64,000 bases of DNA from Algoriphagus sp. (GCA_030729785.1 JANQWS010000090.1:62001-126000), one strand, 5' to 3'; shown: positions 1 to 9,469, numbered from the stretch's first letter. Numbers and translations are program-made. Notes: generated by a model from the letters alone, not told the origin.

Positions 1-373
1 AGCCTTTTGTCTCTATCCACTTGACAGCGTTGTTATACAATTCTCCTCTCTTGTCGTAAATAGCCATCACACTGTCTTGATAAACTCTTTTTTGAACAGC
101 ATCTTCGGTCTTGTCAGCAGCACCCTTGTACACGGTCACTCCTTGAATGTAGATAGACTCATTCAAATCGGGTACGTTTACCAAAAGCCAGTTTAATGGT
201 TTGGTCGCCTCCACAAACTGCTCTGCTTTCATGTAATCAAAATAAGCAGCATTGTATTCGCGCGCTTTTGCTTCTTCTGCAGGATCTGAAGGCCAGTTCC
301 AACCGTCCTGCGCAAAGGTAATCCCAGAAGTGAGCAACGCTACAAGGATTAGAAGGGTTGATTTAATTTTCAT
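1..373 (-). CDS. Secreted protein, probable TPR family, 3' part cut by window edge
   Basis: This gene is absent from the ORF track because its stop lies outside the window. Reading the minus strand from the ATG at 371-373 gives an open frame of 124 codons to base 1. It begins MKIKSTLLILVALLTSGITFAQ, a clear Sec signal peptide ending in the usual Bacteroidota AQ. The mature part is charged and helical (for example LLVNVPDLNESIYIQG, then KGAADKTEDAVQKRVYQDSVMAIYDKRG in two stretches), which resembles the start of secreted tetratricopeptide-repeat proteins of Cytophagales. It follows the outer-membrane protein gene by 67 bases on the same strand, so the two probably share a transcript. The exact role is unknown; the TPR assignment is an inference from sequence style. 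Confidence 0.7.
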   Translation of the reverse strand, partial: MKIKSTLLILVALLTSGITFAQDGWNWPSDPAEEAKAREYNAAYFDYMKAEQFVEATKPLNWLLVNVPDLNESIYIQGVTVYKGAADKTEDAVQKRVYQDSVMAIYDKRGELYNNAVKWIETKG

Positions 374-440
374 AATCTTAAAGGTTTAATCAGTGGTTGA
401 CGCTAAAGTAAATCCCCAATCGGGTTAATTGTTTTAATTT

Positions 441-1718
441 TTATTCAAAGACACGCTTGTAAAACCAGCTGTTGTCATTTAAGGAAAGGCCAAAGGTAAA
501 ATTCACATACCCCTCACGAATCAATCCATTGTCCAAAGTTCCTCTTCTTCCCACCTTAACTGCAAAATTTACCAAGGACAACTGATTTACAGGAATAGAA
601 GTACCAAAGTTGATGCCAATGTCATTAATTGTAGTCTGATTAATAAAATAAGGCGTTCTCAACCACTCCAGTCCCATTCGGTAGGTAGCTCGATTGAATA
701 GATTGTCAAAATCCATAAAATCTGGTACCACCTGAAATCCAAGCCCTACTTTTTGAGCTGATTGCAAACTCAAGGTCTCTCCAAAGAAGTTTCGATAATC
801 CGCAAAATCTTGGTATTGACCTTCTAGTCCAATGACGAATTTATTAATTTTTTCGTAGCTCATCCCAAACCCCAAACGATCAGGGATGTAAATGGCTCCT
901 CTGTCATTATTAGCAATGAGGTATCCGTCAGTTTTTACACTACTAGCTTGGCCAATTGGTGCCAGTTTTGCAAATGCTGTTCCATTAACATTGCCAAATT
1001 TCTGATAAATGGCTCCAAAATGAAGGTTGCTCTTCTCAGAAGCTTTTAAAAAGTAATGTGCCCCAAGCTTTAGAGCCACATCTGAGACCGTCATCCGCTC
1101 GTAGTATTCAGAAGGTCGACCTACTTCAACACCATTGGGATCAAAAATTAGTAATTGATTGGAACGAATCGAAGACCCAAAAAGATAGGATCCATGGACC
1201 CCAATACTAAGATTTTTGGTTACCAAGTACCCGAAATTAAGATAGGCTTCAGAAATACCTCCGTCTCCCTCAAGATAATTGCTTGCACTCAAATCTGAGT
1301 TATTGACTGGGCTATCCACCTTGAGTCGGTAATTAATACTTGAAATCTGACCCAAACCAAGTCCTGTGGTTAATTTGCCTGTTTTGACTGGAAGCGACAA
1401 AGCCAAATAAGATAGTCCGCCCCCATCTACTGTTGAATTCTCTGTTTCATTGGAAACAGCTATTCTCTTGTAGTTCAGCGATGCTTGAAAGTTAAAGATG
1501 GTATTCCGTGTAGAAAGAGCAGGATTGACCACATTTGCCCCCCAACCTGTACCAAAACTTATTCCTAACCCCCCCATGCCTTGGTTTTGAACCTGACCTC
1601 CATAGTTAAATTCTCCAATACCAAGGGCACTGTAGGTGGAAGCACTATTTTGACCGAAGCCTTCTGAAAATACAACAAAGGTGCAAAGGACACCCAACGC
1701 TAGTTTACGCAACATCAT
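441..1718 (-). CDS. Outer-membrane beta-barrel protein, OmpP1/FadL-like
   Basis: The 425-residue product starts with a signal peptide (LALGVLCTFVVFSEGFGQ) and continues with alternating hydrophobic and polar strands, frequent Gly/Asn turns and a C-terminal stretch ending in an aromatic-rich strand (NFTFGLSLNDNSWFYKRVFE), all typical of an outer-membrane barrel. The early segment NQGMGGLGISFG followed by NVVNPALST resembles the N-terminal region of FadL/OmpP1-type proteins in Bacteroidota. The start could be either of two adjacent ATGs. It lies upstream of, and on the same strand as, the TPR gene that runs off the window. Such pairs commonly belong to an envelope gene run with lptC and a surA/ppiD-type foldase, but those genes are not in view. 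Substrate unknown. Confidence 0.7.
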   Translation of the reverse strand: MMLRKLALGVLCTFVVFSEGFGQNSASTYSALGIGEFNYGGQVQNQGMGGLGISFGTGWGANVVNPALSTRNTIFNFQASLNYKRIAVSNETENSTVDGGGLSYLALSLPVKTGKLTTGLGLGQISSINYRLKVDSPVNNSDLSASNYLEGDGGISEAYLNFGYLVTKNLSIGVHGSYLFGSSIRSNQLLIFDPNGVEVGRPSEYYERMTVSDVALKLGAHYFLKASEKSNLHFGAIYQKFGNVNGTAFAKLAPIGQASSVKTDGYLIANNDRGAIYIPDRLGFGMSYEKINKFVIGLEGQYQDFADYRNFFGETLSLQSAQKVGLGFQVVPDFMDFDNLFNRATYRMGLEWLRTPYFINQTTINDIGINFGTSIPVNQLSLVNFAVKVGRRGTLDNGLIREGYVNFTFGLSLNDNSWFYKRVFE

Positions 1719-2078
1719 GGTTTAGAATTCAATTTAGTCCAAAGGGCACTAAATTTAGGACTACAAATATGTGGTCTTTTAGCAATGAATCAAAAGATTT
1801 GAATTCCGCACTAGGTAGATATCTAACTATTTCTGAAAATTTAACGCAAAAGGATTCCGTGCATTGTCTACTGCATGCCTTTACTTTTTGTTAAAATTAT
1901 GCTTCCATCAACGAAATCTAGCCCTCTTTTAGCCAAACTAGATTGACTTAATGCGGTATTTATTAATTTAGGAAGTAAATTTTCATTAGAGAGGTGAAAT
2001 TGGCCCCAACAAGAAAAACTTTTTTATAGCCTAAATTTTGCTGCTCTTTGTCCCCGTTTACTTAACATTATTTAACCC
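1719..2078. other. Divergent intergenic region, 360 bases
   Basis: AT-rich region between the outer-membrane protein (minus) and anmK (plus). It must hold both promoters. The best match to the Bacteroidota -7 element on the plus strand is TAAATTTTG near 2031-2039, one base longer than TAnnTTTG, so I do not call it. No gene, RNA or repeat was recognised here. Confidence 0.5.
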
Positions 2079-3155
2079 ATGCTTCCAGAAAGATACTCGT
2101 TGATTGGTTTGATGTCAGGCACCTCTGGAGACGGACTCGATTTGGCATATTGCCATTTTGAGTTTCTAAACGGAAAATGGACCTACCAACTAGGCCAGAC
2201 CCTTACCTGTCCATTTCCCCCAACTCTAGGGAAAGCACTGGCAAATAGTCACTTACTCCCCGGGTATGAACTTTCGTTATTGGATGTAGCATTTGGGAAA
2301 TGGATGGGGGAACAAGTAAACGCATTTTGTTTGGAGCACCAGCTTAACCCCATGGCTGTTGCTTCCCATGGACATACCGTTTTTCACCAACCTGAAAAAG
2401 GAATCAGCTTACAGATTGGCAATGGGTGGGCACTTCACCTAGCTTCAGGGAAAAAAATAATAAACGATTTTCGGATGCTTGATGTACAGCTTGGTGGGCA
2501 AGGGGCGCCATTAGTGCCTATTGGAGACCGTTTGCTCTTTCCTGAAATAGACTTTTGTATCAACTTGGGAGGAATTTCAAATCTCTCCTTGGAAAAAAAT
2601 GGGGAACGGCTTGCCTTTGATTGCAGCCCATTTAATCTACTTCTCAATCGTGAAGCCCAAAAACTAGGTAGTCCCTACGATAAAAATGGAGATTGGGCCC
2701 GAGAGGGGAGCCTTGATACTCCACTTTTAAACCAATTAAATGCACTTCCTTTTTATTCCCTTGCTGGAGCTAAATCCTTGGGAAGAGAATCGTTGGAACA
2801 ATTTTTTATCCCCCGATTAGAAAAAGCTAACCTGTCACCTAAAGATTCTTTACATACTTTAGTGGAACATTTTGCAATTCAAATCGCCTCAGTCATTCGA
2901 ACCTACTCCACACCTCTTCCTCCTCGGATTCTACTCACCGGTGGAGGCGCATATAACTGCTATTTTGTTGAACGATTAGCCCATCATCTGGACCAGCATT
3001 GGATCCAAGTGGAAGCAGGTAATGCACTAATTGAATTTAAAGAAGCCCTCGTATTTGCTTTTCTTGGCCTACTAAAACTCCGGGGAGAGGTGAATACCCT
3101 CGCATCGGTAACAGGCGCTAGTCAAAACTCTTCTGGGGGTACAGTCTATGGCTAA
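2079..3155 (+). CDS. anmK: Anhydro-N-acetylmuramic acid kinase AnmK
   Basis: AnmK phosphorylates 1,6-anhydro-MurNAc (with hydrolysis of the anhydro ring) to MurNAc-6-phosphate in the cytoplasm, a peptidoglycan recycling step. The 358-residue length fits the family (about 370). The N-terminus GLMSGTSGDGLD is the family's ATP-binding P-loop-like motif; NLGGISNL, FDCSPFNLLLN and the C-terminal LLTGGGAYN are also characteristic. The ATG at 2079 is followed at once by the conserved N-terminus, so the start is secure. It stands alone; its usual partner MurQ is not in the window. Confidence 0.95.
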   Translation: MLPERYSLIGLMSGTSGDGLDLAYCHFEFLNGKWTYQLGQTLTCPFPPTLGKALANSHLLPGYELSLLDVAFGKWMGEQVNAFCLEHQLNPMAVASHGHTVFHQPEKGISLQIGNGWALHLASGKKIINDFRMLDVQLGGQGAPLVPIGDRLLFPEIDFCINLGGISNLSLEKNGERLAFDCSPFNLLLNREAQKLGSPYDKNGDWAREGSLDTPLLNQLNALPFYSLAGAKSLGRESLEQFFIPRLEKANLSPKDSLHTLVEHFAIQIASVIRTYSTPLPPRILLTGGGAYNCYFVERLAHHLDQHWIQVEAGNALIEFKEALVFAFLGLLKLRGEVNTLASVTGASQNSSGGTVYG

Positions 3156-3444
3156 AAAAAAGGTATGCTAAATTCAATACGCACAAAAATTACCCAAACT
3201 CCCTATAAAATAGCTTTAGCACAGCTCATGTAAATTAATAACAGAAAAATAATAGGAGCGAATAGATTCGTCATTTCTACAAATAGAGCGAGATCCTTAA
3301 TCCCACCTTATGGATAAAATCAAAATTCTTAACTCAAATTCTTCTTCAAGAGTTAGGAATTTAGGGATAAAGAAACTAGAATCGCTAAATAGAACGAATC
3401 AAGCCCTAGATTAAACCTAATTTATCAACCAAAAAACCTAAAAA

Positions 3445-4800
3445 ATGGAGTTATTAATCATTATTATCTTTGTGGTCGGCTACTTGGCAATTGCCCTAGA
3501 GCACCCCATCAAGATCAACAAAACTGCTTCTGCATTGCTTACTGCAGTAATTTGTTGGACTATTTTCACCGTTTCAGGAGCCCCTGAAACCCTATTAACA
3601 AGTGAACGATACCTCCATTTTATCCATGTGTTGGGAGAAAAAGCGGCCAGCCTGTCTGCCGGTGAACTCCATTTAGAATATGTTATCGAACAATTGGGGC
3701 ACCACCTCAATGAAATATCCCAAATCCTTTTCTTTTTGATGGGCGCCATGACTATCGTGGAATTGGTAGATGCACACCATGGATTTAAATTCATCACCGA
3801 CCGCATCAAAACCAAAAATCCAATCGTCCTATTGTGGGTCGTTTGTGGTGTGGCCTTTTTCTTGTCTGCCGTGTTGGACAATTTGACCACTACTATTGTC
3901 ATGGTATCCTTGATACGGAAGATGATTCCTGACAAGCAAATGCGACTCTTCTTTGCAGGTATGATCGTCATTTCTGCGAATGCCGGTGGTGCATGGTCTC
4001 CAATTGGTGACGTAACGACTACCATGCTGTGGATTGGTGGTCAAATCTCTGCCGCTTCTATCATGCAAAGTATACTTATCCCAAGTATTGTTTGTGCGGT
4101 TGTGCCGTTGATCTACCTTACCTTTACCTTGAAAGGAACTTTGGGAGAATTTAAGGAAAGTAAGAATACTGAAGGATCAAAAGTAACTAGTGGTAACCTC
4201 ATGCTTGCGATTGGTGTAGGAGCGTTGATTTCTGTTCCAATCTTTAAAACCGTTACCCACCTCCCTCCTTACATGGGCATGCTACTTGGCCTGGGTGTAC
4301 TTTGGGTGGTATCCGAATTAATTAATCCACATTTGGATGAGGCAGAACGAAAGCATTACACAGCTGGTCATGCATTGACCAAAATCGACATGCCTAGCGT
4401 CTTGTTTTTCTTAGGCATTTTGCTTGCTGTAGGATCCTTACAATCCATGGGCACCCTTGCAAACTTTGCCAGCTACCTCAACGATACCATCGGTGATAAC
4501 CGAATCATTATCACGCTTATTGGAGTGCTTTCCGCTATTGTGGATAATGTGCCTTTAGTAGCTGCCAGTATGGGCATGTACAGTATGGAAGTATATCCTA
4601 TGGATGACTTTATTTGGACTTATCTCGCTTACTGTGCCGGTACAGGAGGAAGTATCTTGATTATTGGTTCTGCCGCTGGTGTAGCAGCTATGGGTATGGA
4701 AAAAATCGAATTTGGCTGGTATTTGAAGCGTGTTTCTTTTCTTGCCGCACTTGGTTATTTTGCTGGAGCAGCAGTCTACCTTCTTATGGCCCAATTGTAA
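3445..4800 (+). CDS. nhaD: Na+/H+ antiporter NhaD
   Basis: Inner-membrane sodium/proton antiporter of the ion transporter superfamily. The 451-residue protein has about twelve hydrophobic segments. NhaD hallmarks include LDNLTTTIVMVSL, SANAGGAWSPIGDVTTTMLW and the second-half repeat AIVDNVPLVAA, the paired DN motifs expected in the two inverted half-channels. The 289-base region upstream (3156-3444) has no other gene and presumably carries its promoter. It ends 22 bases before a strong hairpin terminator shared with the convergent tag gene. Likely role: sodium extrusion and pH homeostasis, in keeping with a marine or brackish lifestyle (inference). Confidence 0.93.
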   Translation: MELLIIIIFVVGYLAIALEHPIKINKTASALLTAVICWTIFTVSGAPETLLTSERYLHFIHVLGEKAASLSAGELHLEYVIEQLGHHLNEISQILFFLMGAMTIVELVDAHHGFKFITDRIKTKNPIVLLWVVCGVAFFLSAVLDNLTTTIVMVSLIRKMIPDKQMRLFFAGMIVISANAGGAWSPIGDVTTTMLWIGGQISAASIMQSILIPSIVCAVVPLIYLTFTLKGTLGEFKESKNTEGSKVTSGNLMLAIGVGALISVPIFKTVTHLPPYMGMLLGLGVLWVVSELINPHLDEAERKHYTAGHALTKIDMPSVLFFLGILLAVGSLQSMGTLANFASYLNDTIGDNRIIITLIGVLSAIVDNVPLVAASMGMYSMEVYPMDDFIWTYLAYCAGTGGSILIIGSAAGVAAMGMEKIEFGWYLKRVSFLAALGYFAGAAVYLLMAQL

Positions 4801-4822
4801 GAATCAAACCTAAATCAACATC

Positions 4823-4851
4823 AAAAAGGGAGGCTAAGCCTCCCTTTTTTT
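4823..4851. terminator. Bidirectional intrinsic terminator nhaD/tag
   Basis: The 7-bp stem GGGAGGC-TAA-GCCTCCC is flanked by AAAAA on the left and TTTTTTT on the right, so it can terminate transcription from both the plus-strand nhaD and the minus-strand tag gene, which converge here. Confidence 0.9.
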
Positions 4852-4855
4852 ATGC

Positions 4856-5431
4856 TTATTGGATTTCTTGCTTCCGAAAACAGGTATCCAAATGGTCGTT
4901 TACCAAACCGGTAGCTTGCATATGTGCATAGAGCACTGTGCTGCCTAAAAACTTAAATCCTCTTTTCTTCATGTCCTTTGCTAGCAAATCAGACTCCAGA
5001 GAAGTGGCGGGATAAGGTGCTCCAGGAGCGATGGAATTTCGAATGGGTTTTCCTCCAACAAATCCCCAGATGTAATTGGAGAAGGTTCCAAAATCCTTTT
5101 GTACTTCCTGAAAACGCTGCGCATTGTTGATGGCAGCACGAATTTTCATACCATTGCGAATGATTCCCTTGTCTTGGAGTAATTCTTGCACATAGGATTC
5201 TGGAAATAAAGCCACTTCCTTGTAATCAAAGTTTGCAAAGGCCTTTTTATAACCGGCCCGCTTTTTTAAAACAGTGGCCCAGCTGAGCCCTGCTTGTGCG
5301 CTCTCCAATACCAAAAATTCGAAGTGGACTCGATCCTCGTATACTGGTACGCCCCATTCTTCGTCATGGTAGGTAATGTATTCCGAAAACCCTAGGCACC
5401 ACGGGCAACGTGTTTTTTGAATAGTATCCAT
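4856..5431 (-). CDS. tag: DNA-3-methyladenine glycosylase I
   Basis: Removes 3-methyladenine from alkylated DNA, starting base excision repair. The N-terminal RCPWC with YHDEEWG and the C-terminal HMQATGLVNDHLDTC supply the Cys/His zinc ligands typical of Tag. Length from the chosen start is 191 residues, as in the family. The ORF track starts ten codons earlier; I prefer the ATG at 5431 because the family begins just before RCPWC and because AGAGAGG lies at ribosome-binding distance upstream. Transcribed alone, convergent with nhaD. Confidence 0.94.
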   Translation of the reverse strand: MDTIQKTRCPWCLGFSEYITYHDEEWGVPVYEDRVHFEFLVLESAQAGLSWATVLKKRAGYKKAFANFDYKEVALFPESYVQELLQDKGIIRNGMKIRAAINNAQRFQEVQKDFGTFSNYIWGFVGGKPIRNSIAPGAPYPATSLESDLLAKDMKKRGFKFLGSTVLYAHMQATGLVNDHLDTCFRKQEIQ

Positions 5432-5541
5432 AATTTGAGCCTCTCTAGTAGTAATCCACAAACAAGTGCAAAAAAGGATTCGGGAATTATTTTTTTTTAA
5501 AACTTAACGAAAAATTCAACAAGTAATTTTGAACCTACATT

Positions 5542-6282
5542 CTAGGCCTTATTCCAAATTTTCCAAGCGGCCTCTGCTTGCAATTCAAGCATATCTTGCC
5601 CATTTTTTACTCTTCCCCCTCGAGATACACATTCCTGCATCAGCCGAGTACGAGCAGGATTGTATACCAAATCATAAACAAGATGCCGGTTATCCATTTG
5701 TTCCAAAGGCAACTCTGGCATTCCTTCCACCTGAGGGAAAGTTCCCAAGGGAGTTGCATTAATCAGTAAGGGATAATCTTGCATCCACGTAGTATTCTCC
5801 TTTAAATCTTGGTAGGTAAGTTGTTCGCCTTGCTTGCTTCTTGAAACTAGCAAAAATGATACGTTAAGATCCCGCAGTGCTTGCTGCACTGCTTTTGAGG
5901 CTCCTCCCGTACCTAATACCAAGGCATTTGGGATAGTATCACCCAGCCAAGTGGTTAAGGATTGTTTAAAGCCTAGGTAATCCGTGTTAAATCCTGTTTT
6001 TTTACCTTCGCGGATTCGAATGCAATTGACTGCTCCAATTCGTTCACAAGCAGGATCTAAGGCGTCAAGGTAGGGGATAATTTGCTCTTTGTACGGTATG
6101 GTCACGGAAAGACCTTCCAATTCTTTTTCTTGTTCAATTACCGCACGGAAGTTTTCCACATGGGGAAATTCATACAATTCAAATCCGCAGTCGCTACGAT
6201 TTTCTCGGGCAAATTTTTCTGTAAAATATTTTTTTGAAAAGGAGTGCCCTAAAGGAAAGCCGATCAAGCCAAATTTTCTCAT
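5542..6282 (-). CDS. aroE: Shikimate dehydrogenase
   Basis: Reduces 3-dehydroshikimate to shikimate with NADPH in the chorismate pathway. The 246-residue protein shows the substrate-binding start GLIGFPLGHSFSKKYF, the catalytic-lysine motif VTIPYKE (Lys about 65), GAVNCI, NTDYLGF, the nucleotide-binding VLGTGGASKAV and INATPLGTFP. It is slightly shorter than the E. coli enzyme (272). Its ATG overlaps the stop of the upstream popT gene by four bases (ATGA), indicating translational coupling. Confidence 0.95.
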   Translation of the reverse strand: MRKFGLIGFPLGHSFSKKYFTEKFARENRSDCGFELYEFPHVENFRAVIEQEKELEGLSVTIPYKEQIIPYLDALDPACERIGAVNCIRIREGKKTGFNTDYLGFKQSLTTWLGDTIPNALVLGTGGASKAVQQALRDLNVSFLLVSRSKQGEQLTYQDLKENTTWMQDYPLLINATPLGTFPQVEGMPELPLEQMDNRHLVYDLVYNPARTRLMQECVSRGGRVKNGQDMLELQAEAAWKIWNKA

Positions 6283-7214
6283 ACTTCTTGTAACTTATTT
6301 GCTAACCACTCAATAAATAGAACAATCAGGATTCCTAAGAGAAATGCTCCCATTGCCCAGGCAATATGAGGTTGCTGACCAACCTTTTCTAAATACGTCC
6401 CAGGCAGGATATTTTCTGTAAGAAATGGGGTTTGATGGCCTTTAGAAGACATTCTCCAAGCGGTCACCAGCTTCCAAGGCCAAAGCTTATTGATCGAACC
6501 CAACATAAATCCAGACAATAACCCAATGGTACTGCTATAATACCTCCTCAACAAGAAAGCAACGACACGACTAAATGATACTAGTCCAACCAAGCATCCA
6601 GCCGCAAATAATCCAAGAGTAAAAATATCTTTCTGGGAGACCGCCATTAAAATGGTTTCGTATTTGCCCAAGATTAATAGTATAAAACTTCCACTAATCC
6701 CAGGTAAAATCATGGCACAGATGGCTATAGCACCAGCAACAAAAGTAAACCAATGTGCATCAGTGGTGGTCATAGGAGGTAGATTGGTCACCAGCCAGGC
6801 AAAAACTGTTCCCGAGGCAAGTGCTAAAACTACTCCTCCGGACCAACGCTTGATATTTTTTAAAATTAAAAAAGCACTGACCAAAATCAAGCCACAGAAA
6901 AATGACCAGAGCGGTATAGGATACTCATCCATCAGAAAGGTAATCACCCGAGAAAGAGCAAAAATGCTCGTTAAAATCCCTAGCAATAAGCTAAGCAAAA
7001 AATTACCATTTACACGGGCATAGAATTCCTTGATTTGGAAAGCTTTCAACAAAAGCAAATTTTCTATGTGGAAGGAATTGATGCTATCGAGTAGCTGCTG
7101 ATAAATTCCTGCGATAAGGGCAATCGATCCTCCGGAAACGCCAGGAACAATATCTGCTGCGCCCATTGCCATCCCTTTGAGGTAATTTAGTCCGTATTTT
7201 TTTAGGGAATTCAT
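6279..7214 (-). CDS. DUF368 membrane protein, PopT-type polyprenyl-phosphate translocase
   Basis: DUF368 proteins (PopT) are inner-membrane proteins recently assigned to recycling of undecaprenyl phosphate across the membrane for cell-wall synthesis. The conserved repeats are present: MGAADIVPGVSGGSIALI near the N-terminus and the related CAMILPGISGSFILLILGKY in the second half, which reflects the internal inverted duplication. About eight hydrophobic segments; 311 residues. The track starts at a TTG; the ATG at 7214 is the better start. A hairpin with a T-rich tail lies just upstream, so popT-aroE may be partly insulated from comA. The function is inferred from the family. Confidence 0.88.
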   Translation of the reverse strand: MNSLKKYGLNYLKGMAMGAADIVPGVSGGSIALIAGIYQQLLDSINSFHIENLLLLKAFQIKEFYARVNGNFLLSLLLGILTSIFALSRVITFLMDEYPIPLWSFFCGLILVSAFLILKNIKRWSGGVVLALASGTVFAWLVTNLPPMTTTDAHWFTFVAGAIAICAMILPGISGSFILLILGKYETILMAVSQKDIFTLGLFAAGCLVGLVSFSRVVAFLLRRYYSSTIGLLSGFMLGSINKLWPWKLVTAWRMSSKGHQTPFLTENILPGTYLEKVGQQPHIAWAMGAFLLGILIVLFIEWLANKLQEV

Positions 7215-7217
7215 TTT

Positions 7218-7252
7218 CAAAAAGAAAGGCTGATCAAGGGAATGATCAGCCT
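7218..7252 (-). terminator. Hairpin terminator between comA and popT
   Basis: On the minus strand, the 10-bp perfect stem AGGCTGATCA / TGATCAGCCT with a 6-base loop (7227-7252) is followed by TTTCTTTTT. It lies between the comA stop and the popT start and may act as an attenuator within this run of same-strand genes. Confidence 0.75.
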
Positions 7253-7266
7253 AAGTTAAAGTGGAA

Positions 7267-8037
7267 TTAAAGTTTGATTTCACCAAGAAAATGGTCAAAA
7301 GTATCTCCACGAAGGCCTAGTCGGATGGTTTCCAATGGAATTACTTCAGCAGGACTGATATTTCCAAGATTGACATTGGCTCCAAGTAATTTAATAAACC
7401 ATACTTGTTGTGATTTTTGAGGAGCTTCCCAAATGATTTTATCTTCAGGCACTTGCGTCAAAATCTCCTCCACCAGCCCTTGCCGTACTTCTCCTGAATC
7501 TCTAAATAAACCTACATTCCCTCCTTCACGAGCCTCTCCGATTACCTTCCATGCCCCAGCTCCCAATTCGGTCTGCATCTGTTCAATCCACTTGTAAGGG
7601 GGAATGATTTTGGCTGCATCCTTGGATCCAACTTCAGAAAGCACAGTCACCTGCTTGGAAAGCTCATGAATGTAAGTACATTTTTTATCGTGATTGAGAG
7701 AGATTGAGCCGTCAGAAACTTCGGCATATTCCAATCCAAAGGTGTCTAAAACTCTTCTATAATCTTCAAATTGACCACGAACAATAAAGGCTTCAAACAA
7801 GGTACCCCCAAAATAAACTGGGATGCCTGCAGCTTTATATACTGCGATTTTTTCTTTCAATCGGTTGGTCACATAGGAAGTTGCCCATCCAAACTTTACA
7901 ATATCCACGTAATCCGCACAACTATCCACAAAGTCTTCCGTTTCGCGTAAGCTAAGTCCTTTGTCCATCGCCATGGTAAATCCCGTGTTACGAGGCTTTG
8001 CAGTCCGTACAGGGAGATTCTTCAGCACGTAATTCAT
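7267..8037 (-). CDS. comA: Phosphosulfolactate synthase family (ComA)
   Basis: ComA adds sulfite to phosphoenolpyruvate to form (R)-2-phospho-3-sulfolactate, first known from methanogen coenzyme M synthesis. The 256-residue protein matches the family: KPRNTGFTMAMDKGLSLRE at the N-terminus, DIVKFGWATS, EVSDGSISL, EVGSKD and IGEAREGGNVGLF along a TIM barrel. Bacteroidota do not make coenzyme M; members of this group that make sulfonolipids need sulfonate precursors such as cysteate, so a role in sulfonate supply is possible but unproven. It lies 10 bases after the TPR gene on the same strand. Confidence 0.85.
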   Translation of the reverse strand: MNYVLKNLPVRTAKPRNTGFTMAMDKGLSLRETEDFVDSCADYVDIVKFGWATSYVTNRLKEKIAVYKAAGIPVYFGGTLFEAFIVRGQFEDYRRVLDTFGLEYAEVSDGSISLNHDKKCTYIHELSKQVTVLSEVGSKDAAKIIPPYKWIEQMQTELGAGAWKVIGEAREGGNVGLFRDSGEVRQGLVEEILTQVPEDKIIWEAPQKSQQVWFIKLLGANVNLGNISPAEVIPLETIRLGLRGDTFDHFLGEIKL

Positions 8038-8047
8038 TCGCTAAGTA

Positions 8048-9469
8048 TTATGATGTTGAGCGGGGATTTTCATCCCGAAACTGGGCAATGATCTTGTATA
8101 CGGCCTTTTGCTTTTGCAATTCTGGCATCAATTCATACAGGAGGGCATGCCTATCAAAGTCCAAAGTTAATGCATTTTCCAAATATGTGAAGCCTTCCTT
8201 GTATTTACCCATTTTGATCAAGTAGACCACAAGTCGGTAATACAACTCCGCTTCCTCGGGCAATTCTTCGATTCCTTCACGGATGACATCTATGGATTCC
8301 TCAAATCTATTCTGCTCAAAATAAATTATAGATAAGTTCACATAAGCCTCCATGATTCCTGGCTCCAAGTTAATGGCTTCTTCGTAGGCATCGGAACTGG
8401 ACTGCATATTGCCGAGATTAAACTCTGCATCTGCCAAACCTACCCAGTAGGTTGCATTATCTTTGTTGAGATGTATGGCTTTCTTAAAGTAATGAATCGC
8501 TTCAAAAAATTTTTCTTTTTTCAGCATACACATCCCCAATCCAAACCAAGCATCGTCGTACTCTTCGTCCAACTTGGCAGACTTTTTAAAATAGGTAAAG
8601 GCCTCATCGATTTTTCCCAATTTTTCATAGGCAGCGCCCATGTAGCAGCAGTTTTCTGCATTGGCACCTTCGCAATTAATCGTATTTTGATACGCTTCCA
8701 AGGCTCCCTTAAAATCCTGGGTATTCATCAAGGAATTCCCCATGTTGAAGTGGGCCGAAGCAAATGCATCGTCTATAATTAAGGCATATTCATAGGCTTT
8801 TATAGCCTCCTCAAATCTCCCGAGACGATTGTAAACCACCCCAAGATTGTACCAAGCCCCAGCAGAATAGGGGTCCTGATCAATAAACTCTTGGTAAAAA
8901 TCCAAAATCTCATCGAATGACCCTTCTTCTTCAGTGATCATTGCCAACTGAAATAAGGCATCCTCGTGGTTGATCCGGTTTTTTACTGCTTCTTTGAAAT
9001 AATGACTAGCCTTGGAATTATCTCCTTTGGCACGAAACAAATTCCCCAACGAATAATACACCTCTGCCTTGTCCTCGGCCATGGGAAGGTAATTCTCTAG
9101 CAAATCAATGCCTTCTTGAAAATTGCCCGCCAAAATCTGTGCATTGGCTAAAGCCAATACAATATCCTCGTTGTTGGGAGAAAGGTTGTTGAGCTGCTCC
9201 AAAATCTCCAATCCCTCATCCAACTCGTCATTGAAAATAAGGCACTGTGCTTTTTGGAGGCGGATTTCCACAGAAAAAGGAAATTTTTCTAGGGCATATT
9301 CGGAGGCACGGAGCGCCTTTAAAAATTTTTGCTGATCAAAGTAAAACCGGATAATATCCTCCAATTCTTCTTCTTCGAAATATAGGTCCATGTTGGACTT
9401 CAGGGAATTTTCAAAACGCTCAACAAGCTTTTTGTCTTCTTCCCAGTCGTGGTCGTGATCTCCAGTCAT
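8048..9469 (-). CDS. Cytoplasmic tetratricopeptide repeat protein
   Basis: A 473-residue acidic protein made almost entirely of TPR units (for example AEVYYSLGNLFRAKGD, AWYNLGVVYNRLGRFEEAI, AWFGLGMCMLKKEKFFEAI, AEAINLEP-type helices), about eleven repeats. It has no signal peptide or membrane segment, so it is probably a cytoplasmic scaffold. It heads the run TPR-comA-popT-aroE, with only 10 bases to comA. A 14-bp palindrome ACCAAAATTTTGGT (9497-9510) lies just upstream of the start. The partner is unknown. Confidence 0.85.
   Translation of the reverse strand: MTGDHDHDWEEDKKLVERFENSLKSNMDLYFEEEELEDIIRFYFDQQKFLKALRASEYALEKFPFSVEIRLQKAQCLIFNDELDEGLEILEQLNNLSPNNEDIVLALANAQILAGNFQEGIDLLENYLPMAEDKAEVYYSLGNLFRAKGDNSKASHYFKEAVKNRINHEDALFQLAMITEEEGSFDEILDFYQEFIDQDPYSAGAWYNLGVVYNRLGRFEEAIKAYEYALIIDDAFASAHFNMGNSLMNTQDFKGALEAYQNTINCEGANAENCCYMGAAYEKLGKIDEAFTYFKKSAKLDEEYDDAWFGLGMCMLKKEKFFEAIHYFKKAIHLNKDNATYWVGLADAEFNLGNMQSSSDAYEEAINLEPGIMEAYVNLSIIYFEQNRFEESIDVIREGIEELPEEAELYYRLVVYLIKMGKYKEGFTYLENALTLDFDRHALLYELMPELQKQKAVYKIIAQFRDENPRSTS

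Noticed and set aside
3480-4068. Minus-strand ORFs inside nhaD
   Set aside because: Shadows of a conserved transporter gene.
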